Part shown: piece after piece, positions 49,201-57,192 of the stretch
Numbering within the stretch: the first letter of the stretch is position 1
Layout: the number at the start of each line of letters is the position of its first letter
Assembly: GCF_008580665.1 (NCBI RefSeq)
Contig: NZ_BKDJ01000008.1
Location: 120,105 to 184,104, forward strand
Direction: 5' to 3'
Length of the DNA: 64,000 nucleotides
Source: Zafaria cholistanensis
Lineage (GTDB): Bacteria > Actinomycetota > Actinomycetes > Actinomycetales > Micrococcaceae
Translations under genes and position numbers: made by a program
Notes under the pieces: generated by a model
What the model saw: the letters and a program-made list of their open reading frames with translations, nothing else
Told to the model about the DNA's origin: nothing
Databases searched by the model: none

Positions 49201-51533
49201 ACTCCCACGGCGACGACGTGCTCAAGGGAGGTCCGGGCAACGACGCCATCGACGCCGGAGCCGGACTGGACATCATCATGGCCGGTCCCGGTGACGACTT
49301 CACCAACGGTGGCCTGAACGGCAACGAGACCTTCGCCGACGAAGGCAACGACCTGGTCATGGCCGGCGACGGCCCCGACGCCGTCTTCGGCGGCGGCGGC
49401 GACGACTGGCAGGAGGGCGGCAACTCCAACGATCTGCTCCAGGGCGACAGCGGGGCGCCGTTCTTCGACGACCTGAACGACCCCGGCCACGACGTGCTGA
49501 TCGGTGACAGTGGCGAGGACGACTACGACGCCGAAGGCGGCGACGACGTGATGGTCGCCGGCCCCGGCATCGAGCGCAACCACGGCGTCTACGGCTTCGA
49601 CTGGGTGACCCACGCCCGGTCCACCGAGGCGGGCAACTCCGACATGCGCATGCTGGTCGTGGACGGCCCCAACGCCCTGCGGGACAGGTTCCTGCTGGTC
49701 GAAGGCCTCTCCGGCTGGGACAAGGACGACGTCCTGCGCGGCGAGGACTCGGCCCCGTCCGAGCCGGACGCGGACGAGGTGGGCGTACCCGGCCTGACCA
49801 ATGTGCTCAACGCCGAAGGCATCAGGCGCATCAGCGGCCTGGCCGATCTGCTGCCCGCGGGCGCCACGGAGTTCGGCGCCGGCGACATCATCATCGGCGG
49901 TTCCGGATCCGACCAGATCTGGGGCAACGGCGCCGATGACATCATCGACGGCGACAAGTGGCTCAACGTGCGGCTGAGCGTCCGCACGAACCCGGCCGAT
50001 CCCGCCACCGAAACCCGCAGCGCCACTTCCCTGAAGGAGATCCAGGCGGACATCCAGGCGGGGACGATCAACCCGGGCAACGTGGTGATCGTCCGCGAAA
50101 TCCTCCACACGGCGGCGGACGCGGACATCGACACCGCCAACTTCTCCGGCGCCCGCAGCGAGTACACCATCACCACCGTTGATGGCGTCACCACCGTGAC
50201 CCACGGTGACGGCACCGAAGGCGACGGCATCGACAGGCTCACCAACATCGAGCGGCTGAGGTTCGCGGACCAGACCGTCGAGGTGGCGGCACTGGATGTC
50301 CAGGCTCCCGAGGTCACCGACCGCGCACCGCAGGCCAACGCCACCGGGATTGCTACCGGGGCCAATATCACGGCCGCGTTCAACGAGCCGGTCACCGGAG
50401 TGGACGGGGCCACCATGACCCTTACCCCGTCCGCCGGCGGCGATGCGGTGGAGGCCACCGTGGGCTACGATGCGGCAACGCGCACCGCCACGCTGAACCC
50501 GAATGACAACCTGGCTGCCGGAACCCAGTACACGGTGCGGCTCACCGGGGGCATCCGGGACGAGGGCGGCAACGCGCTGGCCGCTACGGAGTGGACGTTC
50601 ACCACCGTGGACGGCCCGACCATCACCGGCCGCACTCCGGCACCTGATGCCACCAACATCGCGGCCAACGGCAACATCTCGGTGGTCTTCAGCGAACCGG
50701 TCAACGGCATCAACGGCACCAATGTACGGCTGACCACCCCGGCCGGTACCGCAGTGACCGCGGTGGTCAGCTACAACGCCACCACCCGGACCGCCACGCT
50801 CAACCCCAGCGGCAACCTGGCGGTGAACACCGTATACACGGTGCGGCTCAGCAACGGCGTCACGGACGCCTCCGGCACCCCGCTGACCGCCACCACCTGG
50901 AGCTTCACCACCGAGGCCGGCCCGACCATCACGGACCGCACCCCGGCATCGAACGCCACCAACATCGCCGTCAGCGACAACATCACGGTGGTCTTCAGCG
51001 AACCCGTTCGCGGCGTCAACGGCACCACCGTGCTGCTGGCCACCCCCTCCGGTGCCACAGTCGCGGCAACGGTCACCTACAACCCGGCCACGCGCACGGC
51101 GACGTTGAACCCCCGCGCCAACCTGGCCGCGAACACCCGGTACACCGTCCGGCTCCGCAACGGCATCACCGATGCCAACGGCAACCGGCTGACCGCCACC
51201 ACCTGGTCCTTCCGGACCGAGGCCGGCCCGACCATCACCCGCCGCAGCCCGGCGCCGAACGCCACCGGCGTCAGCCGCACGACAAACGTTTCGGTGGTCT
51301 TCAGCGGACCGGTCCGCAACGTCAACGGCACCACCGTGCGGCTGACCACCCCGGCCGGCACCACGGTAAGGGCGGTGGTCAGCTACAACGCCACCACCCG
51401 GACCGCCACGCTGAACCCCAGCGTCACGCTGGCCGCGAACACCGCGTACACGGTGCGGCTCAGCAACGGCATCACCGATGCCAACGGCAACCGGCTGACC
51501 GCCACCACCTGGTCCTTCCGGACCGGGAGGTGA
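46245..51533 (+). CDS. large secreted animal-type heme peroxidase with RTX-like and Ig-like repeats
   Basis: A 1762-residue exported protein. A signal peptide (KLTAGLTALILGAGVLPGALAPAALAAAP) ends near residue 55. Residues about 100-900 form a peroxidase of the animal (myeloperoxidase/peroxinectin) superfamily: distal His in FGQFFDHGVDST (near 250), catalytic Arg in RVNENIGLTAVHQVFHSEHN (near 493), proximal His in YRFGHSMLTDM (near 602). Residues about 940-1110 and 1210-1238 carry glycine/aspartate-rich nonapeptides like RTX calcium repeats (GNDGADVALGGDGDDRI). Four Ig-like (Big_5) repeats of about 102 residues start near 1353, 1456, 1559 and 1661. No LPXTG anchor follows. It may generate hypohalous acids or cross-link surface polymers outside the cell. 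Confidence 0.88.
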   Translation: MPLPSARGPKHSADPPGERGRGTSAGRKLTAGLTALILGAGVLPGALAPAALAAAPVGQGLTLNAGDMRFILKQIKIAENHATKEDAAGRPVPGQPLLGSGPNQVPNALAPYGLRTVDGSENNLLPEQGNYGAASLPFPRLAPPQWRAATSGSGNYGAVNTNVTDADPRFVSNVIVDQTSANPAAVAAAGKAHRTVNDEPTAVPCAAGQDPATDNCVPEGETLDIPNVTTDFGLSPPYNGFFALFGQFFDHGVDSTRKTNNFVMMPLAADDPLVVEGKVPANQRFMVLNRAENQPGPDGQLGTADDVADGTNTNSPWVDQSQTYSSHPSHHVFLREYDANTDGKPVSTGKMAEGTPNGVKGGMATWKDLKEQARLRLGLLLSDTDVTNVPMLATDQYGRFLRGPNGLPQYVTTDNQLVEGNLETPVAPPANVQRISIAFLDDISHHAAPFNARSGAALAPDEDTAITPATAQQPAGTYDDEMLNAHFVAGDGRVNENIGLTAVHQVFHSEHNRLVDYMEDLLTHLNLDLNEWKLPNGEWNGERLFQAARFVTEMEYQHIVFEDFARKISPGINPFNVFTQSDTGINPAIKAEFAHATYRFGHSMLTDMVDRKTNTGADISLPLLEAFLNPPAYYANGDSPLTPEAAAGAIAMGMTDQVGAELDEFVTDTLRNNVLGLPLDLASLNIARGRDTGVPSLNNFRKDLYAKTNESSLKPYSSWVDFGQALKHPDSVVNFMAAYGKHPTITSATTIKDKRAAAQLIFDMDVNNPATPADAYAFANSAPDTEWATVGGNSATGLDDVDLWVGGLAESQNLFGGLLGNTFNYIFERQMTDLQDGDRLYYLSRTSGLNLRTQLEGNSMAELVMRNTDARALKADVFGTADCEFEMGNIQSAGGNNVLDDPASACDESKLLLRMADGTIRYRVSNTVDRPGLNAQATYNGTAGTDRIWGGVDNDTFWGNEGPDVIEGNDGADVALGGDGDDRITDSHGDDVLKGGPGNDAIDAGAGLDIIMAGPGDDFTNGGLNGNETFADEGNDLVMAGDGPDAVFGGGGDDWQEGGNSNDLLQGDSGAPFFDDLNDPGHDVLIGDSGEDDYDAEGGDDVMVAGPGIERNHGVYGFDWVTHARSTEAGNSDMRMLVVDGPNALRDRFLLVEGLSGWDKDDVLRGEDSAPSEPDADEVGVPGLTNVLNAEGIRRISGLADLLPAGATEFGAGDIIIGGSGSDQIWGNGADDIIDGDKWLNVRLSVRTNPADPATETRSATSLKEIQADIQAGTINPGNVVIVREILHTAADADIDTANFSGARSEYTITTVDGVTTVTHGDGTEGDGIDRLTNIERLRFADQTVEVAALDVQAPEVTDRAPQANATGIATGANITAAFNEPVTGVDGATMTLTPSAGGDAVEATVGYDAATRTATLNPNDNLAAGTQYTVRLTGGIRDEGGNALAATEWTFTTVDGPTITGRTPAPDATNIAANGNISVVFSEPVNGINGTNVRLTTPAGTAVTAVVSYNATTRTATLNPSGNLAVNTVYTVRLSNGVTDASGTPLTATTWSFTTEAGPTITDRTPASNATNIAVSDNITVVFSEPVRGVNGTTVLLATPSGATVAATVTYNPATRTATLNPRANLAANTRYTVRLRNGITDANGNRLTATTWSFRTEAGPTITRRSPAPNATGVSRTTNVSVVFSGPVRNVNGTTVRLTTPAGTTVRAVVSYNATTRTATLNPSVTLAANTAYTVRLSNGITDANGNRLTATTWSFRTGR

Positions 51534-51562
51534 CGGCCGGACAACCGCGCTGACCACGCAGG

Positions 51563-51602
51563 AAAGGGACGGGTCCCGGAGCAATCCGGGGCCCGTCCCT
51601 TT
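51563..51602 (+). terminator. hairpin terminator after the peroxidase gene
   Basis: 17-bp arms AAAGGGACGGGTCCCGG (51563-51579) and its near-exact complement (51586-51602), with a 6-base loop, end in CCCTTT. It lies 30 bases after the stop. Confidence 0.8.
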
Positions 51603-51718
51603 GCCGTGGTCGGCGAAAGGAATGCCGTTGCCGAAAAGGGCGCCGTGGCCGCCGTCGCCCCGGGTCAGCGCCGCCTGAAGGCCTGCAGTGCCGGCACCTG
51701 CCCGGGATGCCGGCGGGA

Positions 51719-52504
51719 CTAGACGCCCAGCCGGCGGTTGGCCAGCACCGGGAGGAATTCGCGGACCTCATCGATCCGGCGCCGCGTCACCTCGCGGGTC
51801 AGCAGGGCCTCCGTTTCGTCGCCAAGGGCACCGACTGCCAAACCCATGGGGTCCAGGATCTCCGAGTGGCCGATCGTGTGGTCCGAACTGGTGCCGGCGG
51901 CGGCCACCCACACCGTGTTTTCCAGGGCGCGGGCCTTGAGCAGGGTGTTCCAGTGCTCCACCTTGTGGTCTCCGGCGAACCAGGCCGCGGCCACCACCAG
52001 CACGTCGGCTCCGTCCACGGCCAGCCGCCTGGCCAGTTCCGGGAAGCGGAGGTCGTAGCAGGCCATGACCCCAATGTTCAGGCCACCGATGCGGAACAGC
52101 GCGGAAACGTCCGGGTTCCCGGGCTTGATGTGCTCCGATTCCCTGTAGGAAAACGCGTCGTAGAGGTGGATCTTGCGGTAGGTCCCGGCGATCCGCCCGT
52201 CGGCGTCCACCACCACCAGGGTGTTGTAAGGACGGGCTTCCCCGCTGCTCTCGTACCCCCCGGCCACGAGGGCCAGCCCGTGCTCCGCGGCAATGAAGGA
52301 GAGCTGCTGGGCAAACATGCTCCAGCCCTGGTCCGCGGCGGCAGCCAGGTCGTCTCCGGCCAGCCCGATGGTGAACATCGTCTCCTCCGGCAGCACCAGC
52401 AGTCCGGCCCCCTCCTGGCGGGCGCGCGCGGCCAGGCGGCGCACGGTGTCCAGGTTTTCGGTCACGGACCCGCTCGGGGAGAACTGGCCGACGCTGATCT
52501 TCAT
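51719..52504 (-). CDS. carbon-nitrogen hydrolase (nitrilase superfamily amidase)
   Basis: A 261-residue cytoplasmic amidohydrolase with the Glu-Lys-Cys triad of the nitrilase superfamily: Glu in LLVLPEETMF (about residue 41), Lys in TYRKIHLYDAF (about 110), Cys in IGVMACYDLRFPE (about 146). Families with this layout include omega-amidase (Nit2), deaminated-glutathione amidase (Nit1) and N-carbamoyl hydrolases; the substrate cannot be fixed. It is divergent from the FAD monooxygenase (118 bases apart) and convergent with the peroxidase gene. Confidence 0.9.
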   Translation of the reverse strand: MKISVGQFSPSGSVTENLDTVRRLAARARQEGAGLLVLPEETMFTIGLAGDDLAAAADQGWSMFAQQLSFIAAEHGLALVAGGYESSGEARPYNTLVVVDADGRIAGTYRKIHLYDAFSYRESEHIKPGNPDVSALFRIGGLNIGVMACYDLRFPELARRLAVDGADVLVVAAAWFAGDHKVEHWNTLLKARALENTVWVAAAGTSSDHTIGHSEILDPMGLAVGALGDETEALLTREVTRRRIDEVREFLPVLANRRLGV

Positions 52505-52622
52505 GGTTCCGGACCTCCGGCATCGCAGGGCAGGTGTCCTCCCAGTCTACGGTCCAGCCTATGGTCCCGCCCGGGCGGAATCCCCGGTGACGTGCCCCGT
52601 CGGCGGGCGTAGCCTTGGGTCC

Positions 52623-54377
52623 GTGAATACCGATGTGGATGTGGTGGTGGTCGGCGCCGGGCCGACGGGGCTGATGGCAGCCAACTGGCTGGCCCGGTTC
52701 GGGGTGGAGGCGGTGGTGATCGACCGCAAGTCCGGTCCAACCCGCGAGTCCCGCGCGCTGGCCGTCCAGTCCCGCTCCATGGAGATCTATTCCCAACTCG
52801 GCGTGGGCGCGGAGGTCCTCGCCCGGTCCCAGCAGGCCACCGTGATGCGGCCCGCCATCGGGAGCCATCTCCTGGACCGGGTGCAGCTGGGCGGGATGGG
52901 GCACGGGCTGACCCCTTTTCCGGGCCTCTATGTACTGGAACAAAGCGCCAATGAGGAGATCCTCGCCGCCAACCTGGACCGGCTCGGCGGGCAGGTGCTG
53001 TGGAACCACGCCTTCGTGGGCCTGCGCCAGCAGCCGCATCCCGGCGGGCCCGGGCAGGGGCACGGGCATGGAGCCGGCGGAGCGGGCGCGGATCCGGGGG
53101 TCGGCGTCGTCGTGGAGGTGGAAGGGCCGGACGGGATACGGCACGAGCTGACCGCACGCTACGTGATCGCCGCGGACGGTGCCGGCTCCCCCGTGCGCAC
53201 CCACTTGGGCATCGGCTTCCAGGGCGCGACGAACGACCAGACGTTCTTCGTGATCGACGGGTACGGCGTCGAGGGCCTTGAGCCCGGGATCAGCATCCGG
53301 ATCAGCAGCGAAAACTTCATGCTCGCCTTTCCCATGGGCGCCGGCGACGACGAAAGCCGCTACCGGCTGGTGGGCATCATTCATCCGCCTGCACGGCAGT
53401 CCGCCCCTGACCAACCGGGTGGGGGGCAGCCGGGCGGCTGGAAGCGGGGCAGCGGGCGGCCGGACGGCGGGGATCGGGACGCGTCCGGGGCGGACGGCGC
53501 GGCCCCGGAGGCCGCGCCTCCGAAGGAGGGCGCCACGGGGGACGAGCAGCTTGCGCGCACCATGCTGCTCAACGACTTTGGGGTCCGGTACGCCGGCTCC
53601 AGCTGGTTCTCCACCTACCGGGTCCACCACCGGGTTGCGGCCACCTTCCGCGCCGGAAACGTGTTCCTGGCCGGGGACGCCGCGCACGTGCACTCCCCCG
53701 TCGGGGGCCAGGGCATGAACACCGGGCTGCAGGATGCGCACAACCTGGCCTGCAAGCTGGCCGACGTCATCCAGGGGCGGATGCCGCCGGAGTACCTGGA
53801 CCGGTACGAGGCCGAACGCCGCCCGGTGGCGCTGCGCCTGGTGGCCACGACGGACCGGCTGTTCGCCCTGGTGTCCTCGACGACGCCGGCGGCGCGGTTC
53901 GTGCGCACCCGGGTGTTACCGGTGGTGTGGCCGGCGCTGTTCCGGCTGCTGCCGCACTCCCCGATGCGCGGGCGCTTCGCCGGGTACCTGGGGCAATTCC
54001 GCATCCACTACTGGCTGGGCGAGGGGCAGCGGCAGCGGGCCCAGCGGCGCCACGGCTCCCGACGCACCACCCGGCGCGGGCGGGTGCTGGGGCGGCGCCT
54101 GCCGTGGACCGGGGCCCCGGCGCTGGAGGGCGGCAACGCCGCGGACAACTTTGCGCCGCTGGCCCGGGCCGTGTGGCAGGTCCACGCCTACGGGTCAGCC
54201 GGGTCGGCCAGGGCGCGCAGGCTGGCCGCCGAGCACCGGATGCCGATGTTCCGCTTCCCCGCCGCACCCGCGCGCAACCTGCCCGACGGCACGGTGGTGG
54301 TGGTGCGCCCCGACGGGTTTGTGGCCCAGCTGTCCGGTCCCTGGGAACGCTTCGAGCCGGACCAGACCCACAGGTAA
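52623..54377 (+). CDS. FAD-dependent aromatic monooxygenase (PheA/TfdB, UbiH-like group)
   Basis: A 584-residue class A flavoprotein monooxygenase. FAD binding is shown by VDVVVVGAGPTGLMAANWLARFG (GxGxxG) near the N-terminus and by NVFLAGDAAHVHSPVGGQGMNTGLQDA (GD motif, about residues 345-371); the DG motif is in YVIAADGAGSPVRTHLG. It should hydroxylate an aromatic or polyketide substrate using NAD(P)H and O2. Two low-complexity Gly/Pro/Asp inserts (about 137-160 and 255-309) interrupt the substrate domain and are unlike close families. GTG 52623 immediately precedes the FAD motif. The stop lies in the first unit of a 17-bp tandem repeat. Confidence 0.87.
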   Translation: MNTDVDVVVVGAGPTGLMAANWLARFGVEAVVIDRKSGPTRESRALAVQSRSMEIYSQLGVGAEVLARSQQATVMRPAIGSHLLDRVQLGGMGHGLTPFPGLYVLEQSANEEILAANLDRLGGQVLWNHAFVGLRQQPHPGGPGQGHGHGAGGAGADPGVGVVVEVEGPDGIRHELTARYVIAADGAGSPVRTHLGIGFQGATNDQTFFVIDGYGVEGLEPGISIRISSENFMLAFPMGAGDDESRYRLVGIIHPPARQSAPDQPGGGQPGGWKRGSGRPDGGDRDASGADGAAPEAAPPKEGATGDEQLARTMLLNDFGVRYAGSSWFSTYRVHHRVAATFRAGNVFLAGDAAHVHSPVGGQGMNTGLQDAHNLACKLADVIQGRMPPEYLDRYEAERRPVALRLVATTDRLFALVSSTTPAARFVRTRVLPVVWPALFRLLPHSPMRGRFAGYLGQFRIHYWLGEGQRQRAQRRHGSRRTTRRGRVLGRRLPWTGAPALEGGNAADNFAPLARAVWQVHAYGSAGSARARRLAAEHRMPMFRFPAAPARNLPDGTVVVVRPDGFVAQLSGPWERFEPDQTHR

Positions 54378-54430
54378 GCCAGACCCACAGGTAAGCCGGA
54401 CCCACAGGTAAGCCGGACCCACAGGCAGGC
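54363..54430. repeat. four 17-bp tandem repeats spanning the monooxygenase stop codon
   Basis: Units of cagacccacaggtaagc / cggacccacaggtaagc at 54363, 54380, 54397 and 54414 are near identical. The stop TAA (54375-54377) is inside the first unit. Confidence 0.9.
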
Positions 54431-54496
54431 CAGACCCCACTGAAAGGCGGCCCCCCCTGCACGGCAACAAAGCCGGCGCTGGGGCCCGCCTGCGGG

Positions 54497-55786
54497 CTAG
54501 TCCTTGATCAGGTCGTAGCGCACGATCGTCTGGTCGCGGTCCGGGCCGACGCCGATGGCGGAGAAGCGGGTGCCGGACATCGCCTCCAAAGCCAGCACGT
54601 AGTTGCGCGCGTTCTCCGGCAGGTCCTCGAGGGTCGTGGCGCCGGTGATGTCCTCGGTCCAGCCGTCGAAGTACTCGAAGATCGGCTTCGCGTGGTGGAA
54701 CTCGGTCTGCGTCATGGGCATCTCGTCATGGCGCACGCCGTCGACGTCGTACGCCACGCAGACCGGGATCCTCTCGATGCCGGTGAGCACATCCAGCTTG
54801 GTGACGAAGTAGTCAGTGAAGCCGTTTACCCGCGAGGAGTAGCGGGCCAGCACGGCGTCGTACCAGCCGCAGCGGCGCGGGCGGCCGGTGTTCACGCCGA
54901 ACTCGCCGCCGGTCTTCTGCAGGTATTCGCCCATCTCATCGAAAAGCTCCGTCGGGAACGGCCCGGCACCCACGCGGGTGGTGTAGGCCTTGATGATGCC
55001 GATGGAGCGGGTGATGCGGGTGGGGCCGATGCCCGAGCCCACGGAGGAGCCGCCCGCCGTGGGGTTGGACGAGGTCACGAACGGGTAGGTGCCGTGGTCG
55101 ACGTCGAGCAGGGTGGCCTGGCCGCCCTCCATGAGGACCACCTTGTCCGCGTCCAGGGCGTTGTTCAGCTCCAGGGTGGCGTCGATGACCAGAGGGCGCA
55201 GGCGCTCGGCGAAGGCGAGGAAGTACTGGACGGTCTCCTCGACCTGCACCTCGCGGCGGTTGAAGACCTTGACCAGCAGCTGGTTCTTCTGGCGCAGCGA
55301 ACCTTCGACCTTCTGGCGCAGGATGGACTCGTCGAAGATGTCCTGGACGCGGATGCCCAGGCGCCCCACCTTGTCCATGTAGGCCGGACCGATGCCGCGC
55401 CCGGTGGTGCCGATGGCGCGCTTGCCCAGGAAACGTTCGGAGACCTTGTCCATGGTCTGGTGGTAGGGGGCCACCAGGTGGGCGTTGGCGGATACGCGCA
55501 GCCGCGAGGTGTCCGCGCCGCGGGCCTCCAGCCCGTCGATCTCGGCGAAGAGGGCTTCAAGATTCACCACGCAGCCGTTGCCGATGATCGGAGTCGCGTT
55601 CGGGCTCAGGATGCCCGCGGGAAGGAGCTTGAGCTCATACTTCTCGCCGCCGACCACGACGGTGTGCCCGGCGTTGTTGCCGCCGTTGGGCTTGACCACG
55701 TAGTCGACGCGGCCGCCGAGCAGGTCGGTGGCCTTTCCTTTGCCTTCGTCGCCCCACTGGGCTCCGACGATCACGATTGCTGGCAT
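54497..55786 (-). CDS. purA: adenylosuccinate synthetase
   Basis: The 429-residue GTP-dependent enzyme makes adenylosuccinate from IMP and aspartate, the first committed step to AMP. The P-loop-like [16 protein letters not shown] starts at residue 7 and contains the catalytic Asp; NNAGHTVVV has the catalytic His, [11 protein letters not shown] and the GTP-binding base-recognition region TKLDVLTG are present. ATG 55786 follows GGGGGAGGAATCCC. It is divergent from the TetR gene; an inverted repeat at 55913-55939 lies in between. Confidence 0.96.
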   Translation of the reverse strand: MPAIVIVGAQWGDEGKGKATDLLGGRVDYVVKPNGGNNAGHTVVVGGEKYELKLLPAGILSPNATPIIGNGCVVNLEALFAEIDGLEARGADTSRLRVSANAHLVAPYHQTMDKVSERFLGKRAIGTTGRGIGPAYMDKVGRLGIRVQDIFDESILRQKVEGSLRQKNQLLVKVFNRREVQVEETVQYFLAFAERLRPLVIDATLELNNALDADKVVLMEGGQATLLDVDHGTYPFVTSSNPTAGGSSVGSGIGPTRITRSIGIIKAYTTRVGAGPFPTELFDEMGEYLQKTGGEFGVNTGRPRRCGWYDAVLARYSSRVNGFTDYFVTKLDVLTGIERIPVCVAYDVDGVRHDEMPMTQTEFHHAKPIFEYFDGWTEDITGATTLEDLPENARNYVLALEAMSGTRFSAIGVGPDRDQTIVRYDLIKD

Positions 55787-55912
55787 GGGATTCCTCCCCC
55801 TTGCAGGTTCAGCGTGGCCGGCTTGCGCCGGGTTCCGGCGGTGCCGGACACGAAAATGCCCCTTCTTCCTCCTCGGGGCCCTCGGCGCATTCAGCGTCCT
55901 GTTGGGGCCCAC

Positions 55913-55939
55913 GCGTAAGAGGAAAGGGGGCTCTTACGC
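55913..55939. promoter_or_regulatory. inverted repeat between purA and the TetR gene, possible operator
   Basis: GCGTAAGAG (55913-55921), nine bases, then CTCTTACGC (55931-55939) form a perfect 9-bp palindromic pair. It sits 84 bases upstream of the TetR-family gene and 127 bases upstream of purA, a position suited to an operator; no T-tract makes it a terminator. Confidence 0.4.
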
Positions 55940-56022
55940 CCCGAGTTTACCGGAACGGCCGCTCACGGCGCGAACGGGGCCCCGAGCGGCCCCATTTGCG
56001 GCGCAATAGTAGGCTGGCGGGC

Positions 56023-56568
56023 ATGGCGCTGACTCGGGAGCAGGTGGTGGACGCGGCCGTCGGCGTCCTGGCCGGCTTCGGCCTCGCCGACCTCTCCATG
56101 CGCCGCCTCGCACGCGAACTGGACGTCCAGGTCGGGGCCCTCTACTGGCATGTGAAGAACAAGCAGGAACTGCTGGTCGACGTCGCCGCGCGCCTGCTGG
56201 GCGGCATCGAGCACCTGCCGGACGCGGCGGCGACCCCGCGTGAGGCCGTTACCTCGCTGGCCACGGCGATCCGGGCCGCCCTGGCGCCCGTGCCGGACAG
56301 CGCCGAGGTGGTTCAGCTGGCCCAGACCATGCAGCCCGCGGCGCTGGAGCCGCTGACCTGGCTGCGGGAGCTGCTCGAGGAGGCAGGCGTCGCCCCGCAG
56401 CGCTCCGCTTGGGCCCGGCACCTGCTCCTGAACCACATCCTCGGCTCAGTGGCGGCGCAGCAGGACCGCTCCAGGCTGGAGGCCGTGGGCGGGACCGGCG
56501 GCCCGGACTTGGGCACGGACGCGTTCGCCTGGGGAGTGGAGACGATCCTGGACGGCCTGGGAATCTAG
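56023..56568 (+). CDS. TetR/AcrR family transcriptional regulator
   Basis: A 181-residue repressor. The N-terminal helix-turn-helix (LTREQVVDAAVGVLAGFGLADLSMRRLARELDVQVGALYWHVKNKQEL) is typical, with GALYWHVKNK as recognition part; a C-terminal helical domain resembling TetR_C follows. Ligand and target are unknown; the candidate targets are itself and purA-side or downstream genes. ATG 56023 lies 16 bases after an AATAGT-type -10, so the leader is very short. Confidence 0.88.
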   Translation: MALTREQVVDAAVGVLAGFGLADLSMRRLARELDVQVGALYWHVKNKQELLVDVAARLLGGIEHLPDAAATPREAVTSLATAIRAALAPVPDSAEVVQLAQTMQPAALEPLTWLRELLEEAGVAPQRSAWARHLLLNHILGSVAAQQDRSRLEAVGGTGGPDLGTDAFAWGVETILDGLGI

Positions 56569-56680
56569 CTTCCCGGGCAAGTCCTCCGGCCGCGCCTCCA
56601 ACTCTCCGGCCGGCGCTCTTGACCCGGCCCCGCGGCGGGTGGATCATCCCAAATACGGGCAACCGAAAACACGGACGCCC

Positions 56681-56745
56681 GCACTGGATTGCACCTCGTC
56701 GCACTGAATCGCACCCCTACGCACCCCGACGCACCGAACTCGCAC
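56681..56745. repeat. helically phased GCAC repeats upstream of a small secreted peptide gene
   Basis: GCAC starts at 56681, 56691, 56701, 56711, 56721, 56731 and 56742: five steps of exactly 10 bp and one of 11. Intervening six bases vary. The 308-base intergenic region 56569-56876 holds no other gene. Confidence 0.85.
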
Positions 56746-56754
56746 CAACACCTC

Positions 56755-56786
56755 TTTGTACCAGCACAACTTTGTACCGGCACAAC
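56755..56786. repeat. 16-bp direct repeat next to the phased GCAC array
   Basis: TTTGTACCAGCACAAC (56755-56770) is followed at once by TTTGTACCGGCACAAC (56771-56786), one mismatch. Each contains a TTGTACC...GCACAA partial dyad, suitable for a dimeric regulator, about 90 bases before the peptide gene. Confidence 0.8.
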
Positions 56787-56876
56787 ACCGTCCGAACACG
56801 GTGTTCCGCGGGAACCAGCGCCGCTTTCCCGCGACCGCACACCCCAAAAAACTCCATTCGCACCCAGGGGGCCGTA

Positions 56877-57140
56877 ATGAAACGCTGGCTCATCTCCGTG
56901 GCGGCGGCAGCCGCCGTCACAGCGGGAAGCATCCTCGCCGCGGGACCCGCCGCGGCCGCACCCAGTTCCCCGCCCGTCCACCAGGCTGTGGCCCCCGTGG
57001 TCAAGGATTTCTGCAGCGTGCCGGTCCCGAAGAAAAAGGTGCCCTCCAGGCCCTTCAACAACCTCGATTGGTTGCGCTTCGGGAACTTCCTGACCGTCGT
57101 GCCGGCCAAGGAGAGCGATCTCTGCCCGATCCTCGCCTGA
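56877..57140 (+). CDS. small secreted peptide with two cysteines, unknown function
   Basis: An 87-residue precursor: signal peptide MKRWLISVAAAAAVTAGSIL...AAAA with a likely cleavage site near residues 28-29, leaving a mature chain of about 59 residues. Cysteines at 46 and 83 could form one disulfide around a basic, aromatic middle (VPKKKVPSRPFNNLDWLRFG). I recognise no family. GGGGGCC precedes ATG 56877. The upstream region with phased repeats suggests strict regulation. A structural, signalling or antimicrobial role is all open. Confidence 0.7.
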   Translation: MKRWLISVAAAAAVTAGSILAAGPAAAAPSSPPVHQAVAPVVKDFCSVPVPKKKVPSRPFNNLDWLRFGNFLTVVPAKESDLCPILA

Positions 57141-57192
57141 GCCTTCCCCCACGTCCCTTGCTTCTGCAACCCGCCGCGCCACAACCGGACTC

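Noticed and set aside
48330..51584. 1084-residue open frame antisense to the peroxidase
   Set aside because: Low-complexity Val/Gly/Arg composition that reflects the repeat-rich sense gene; no start signal.
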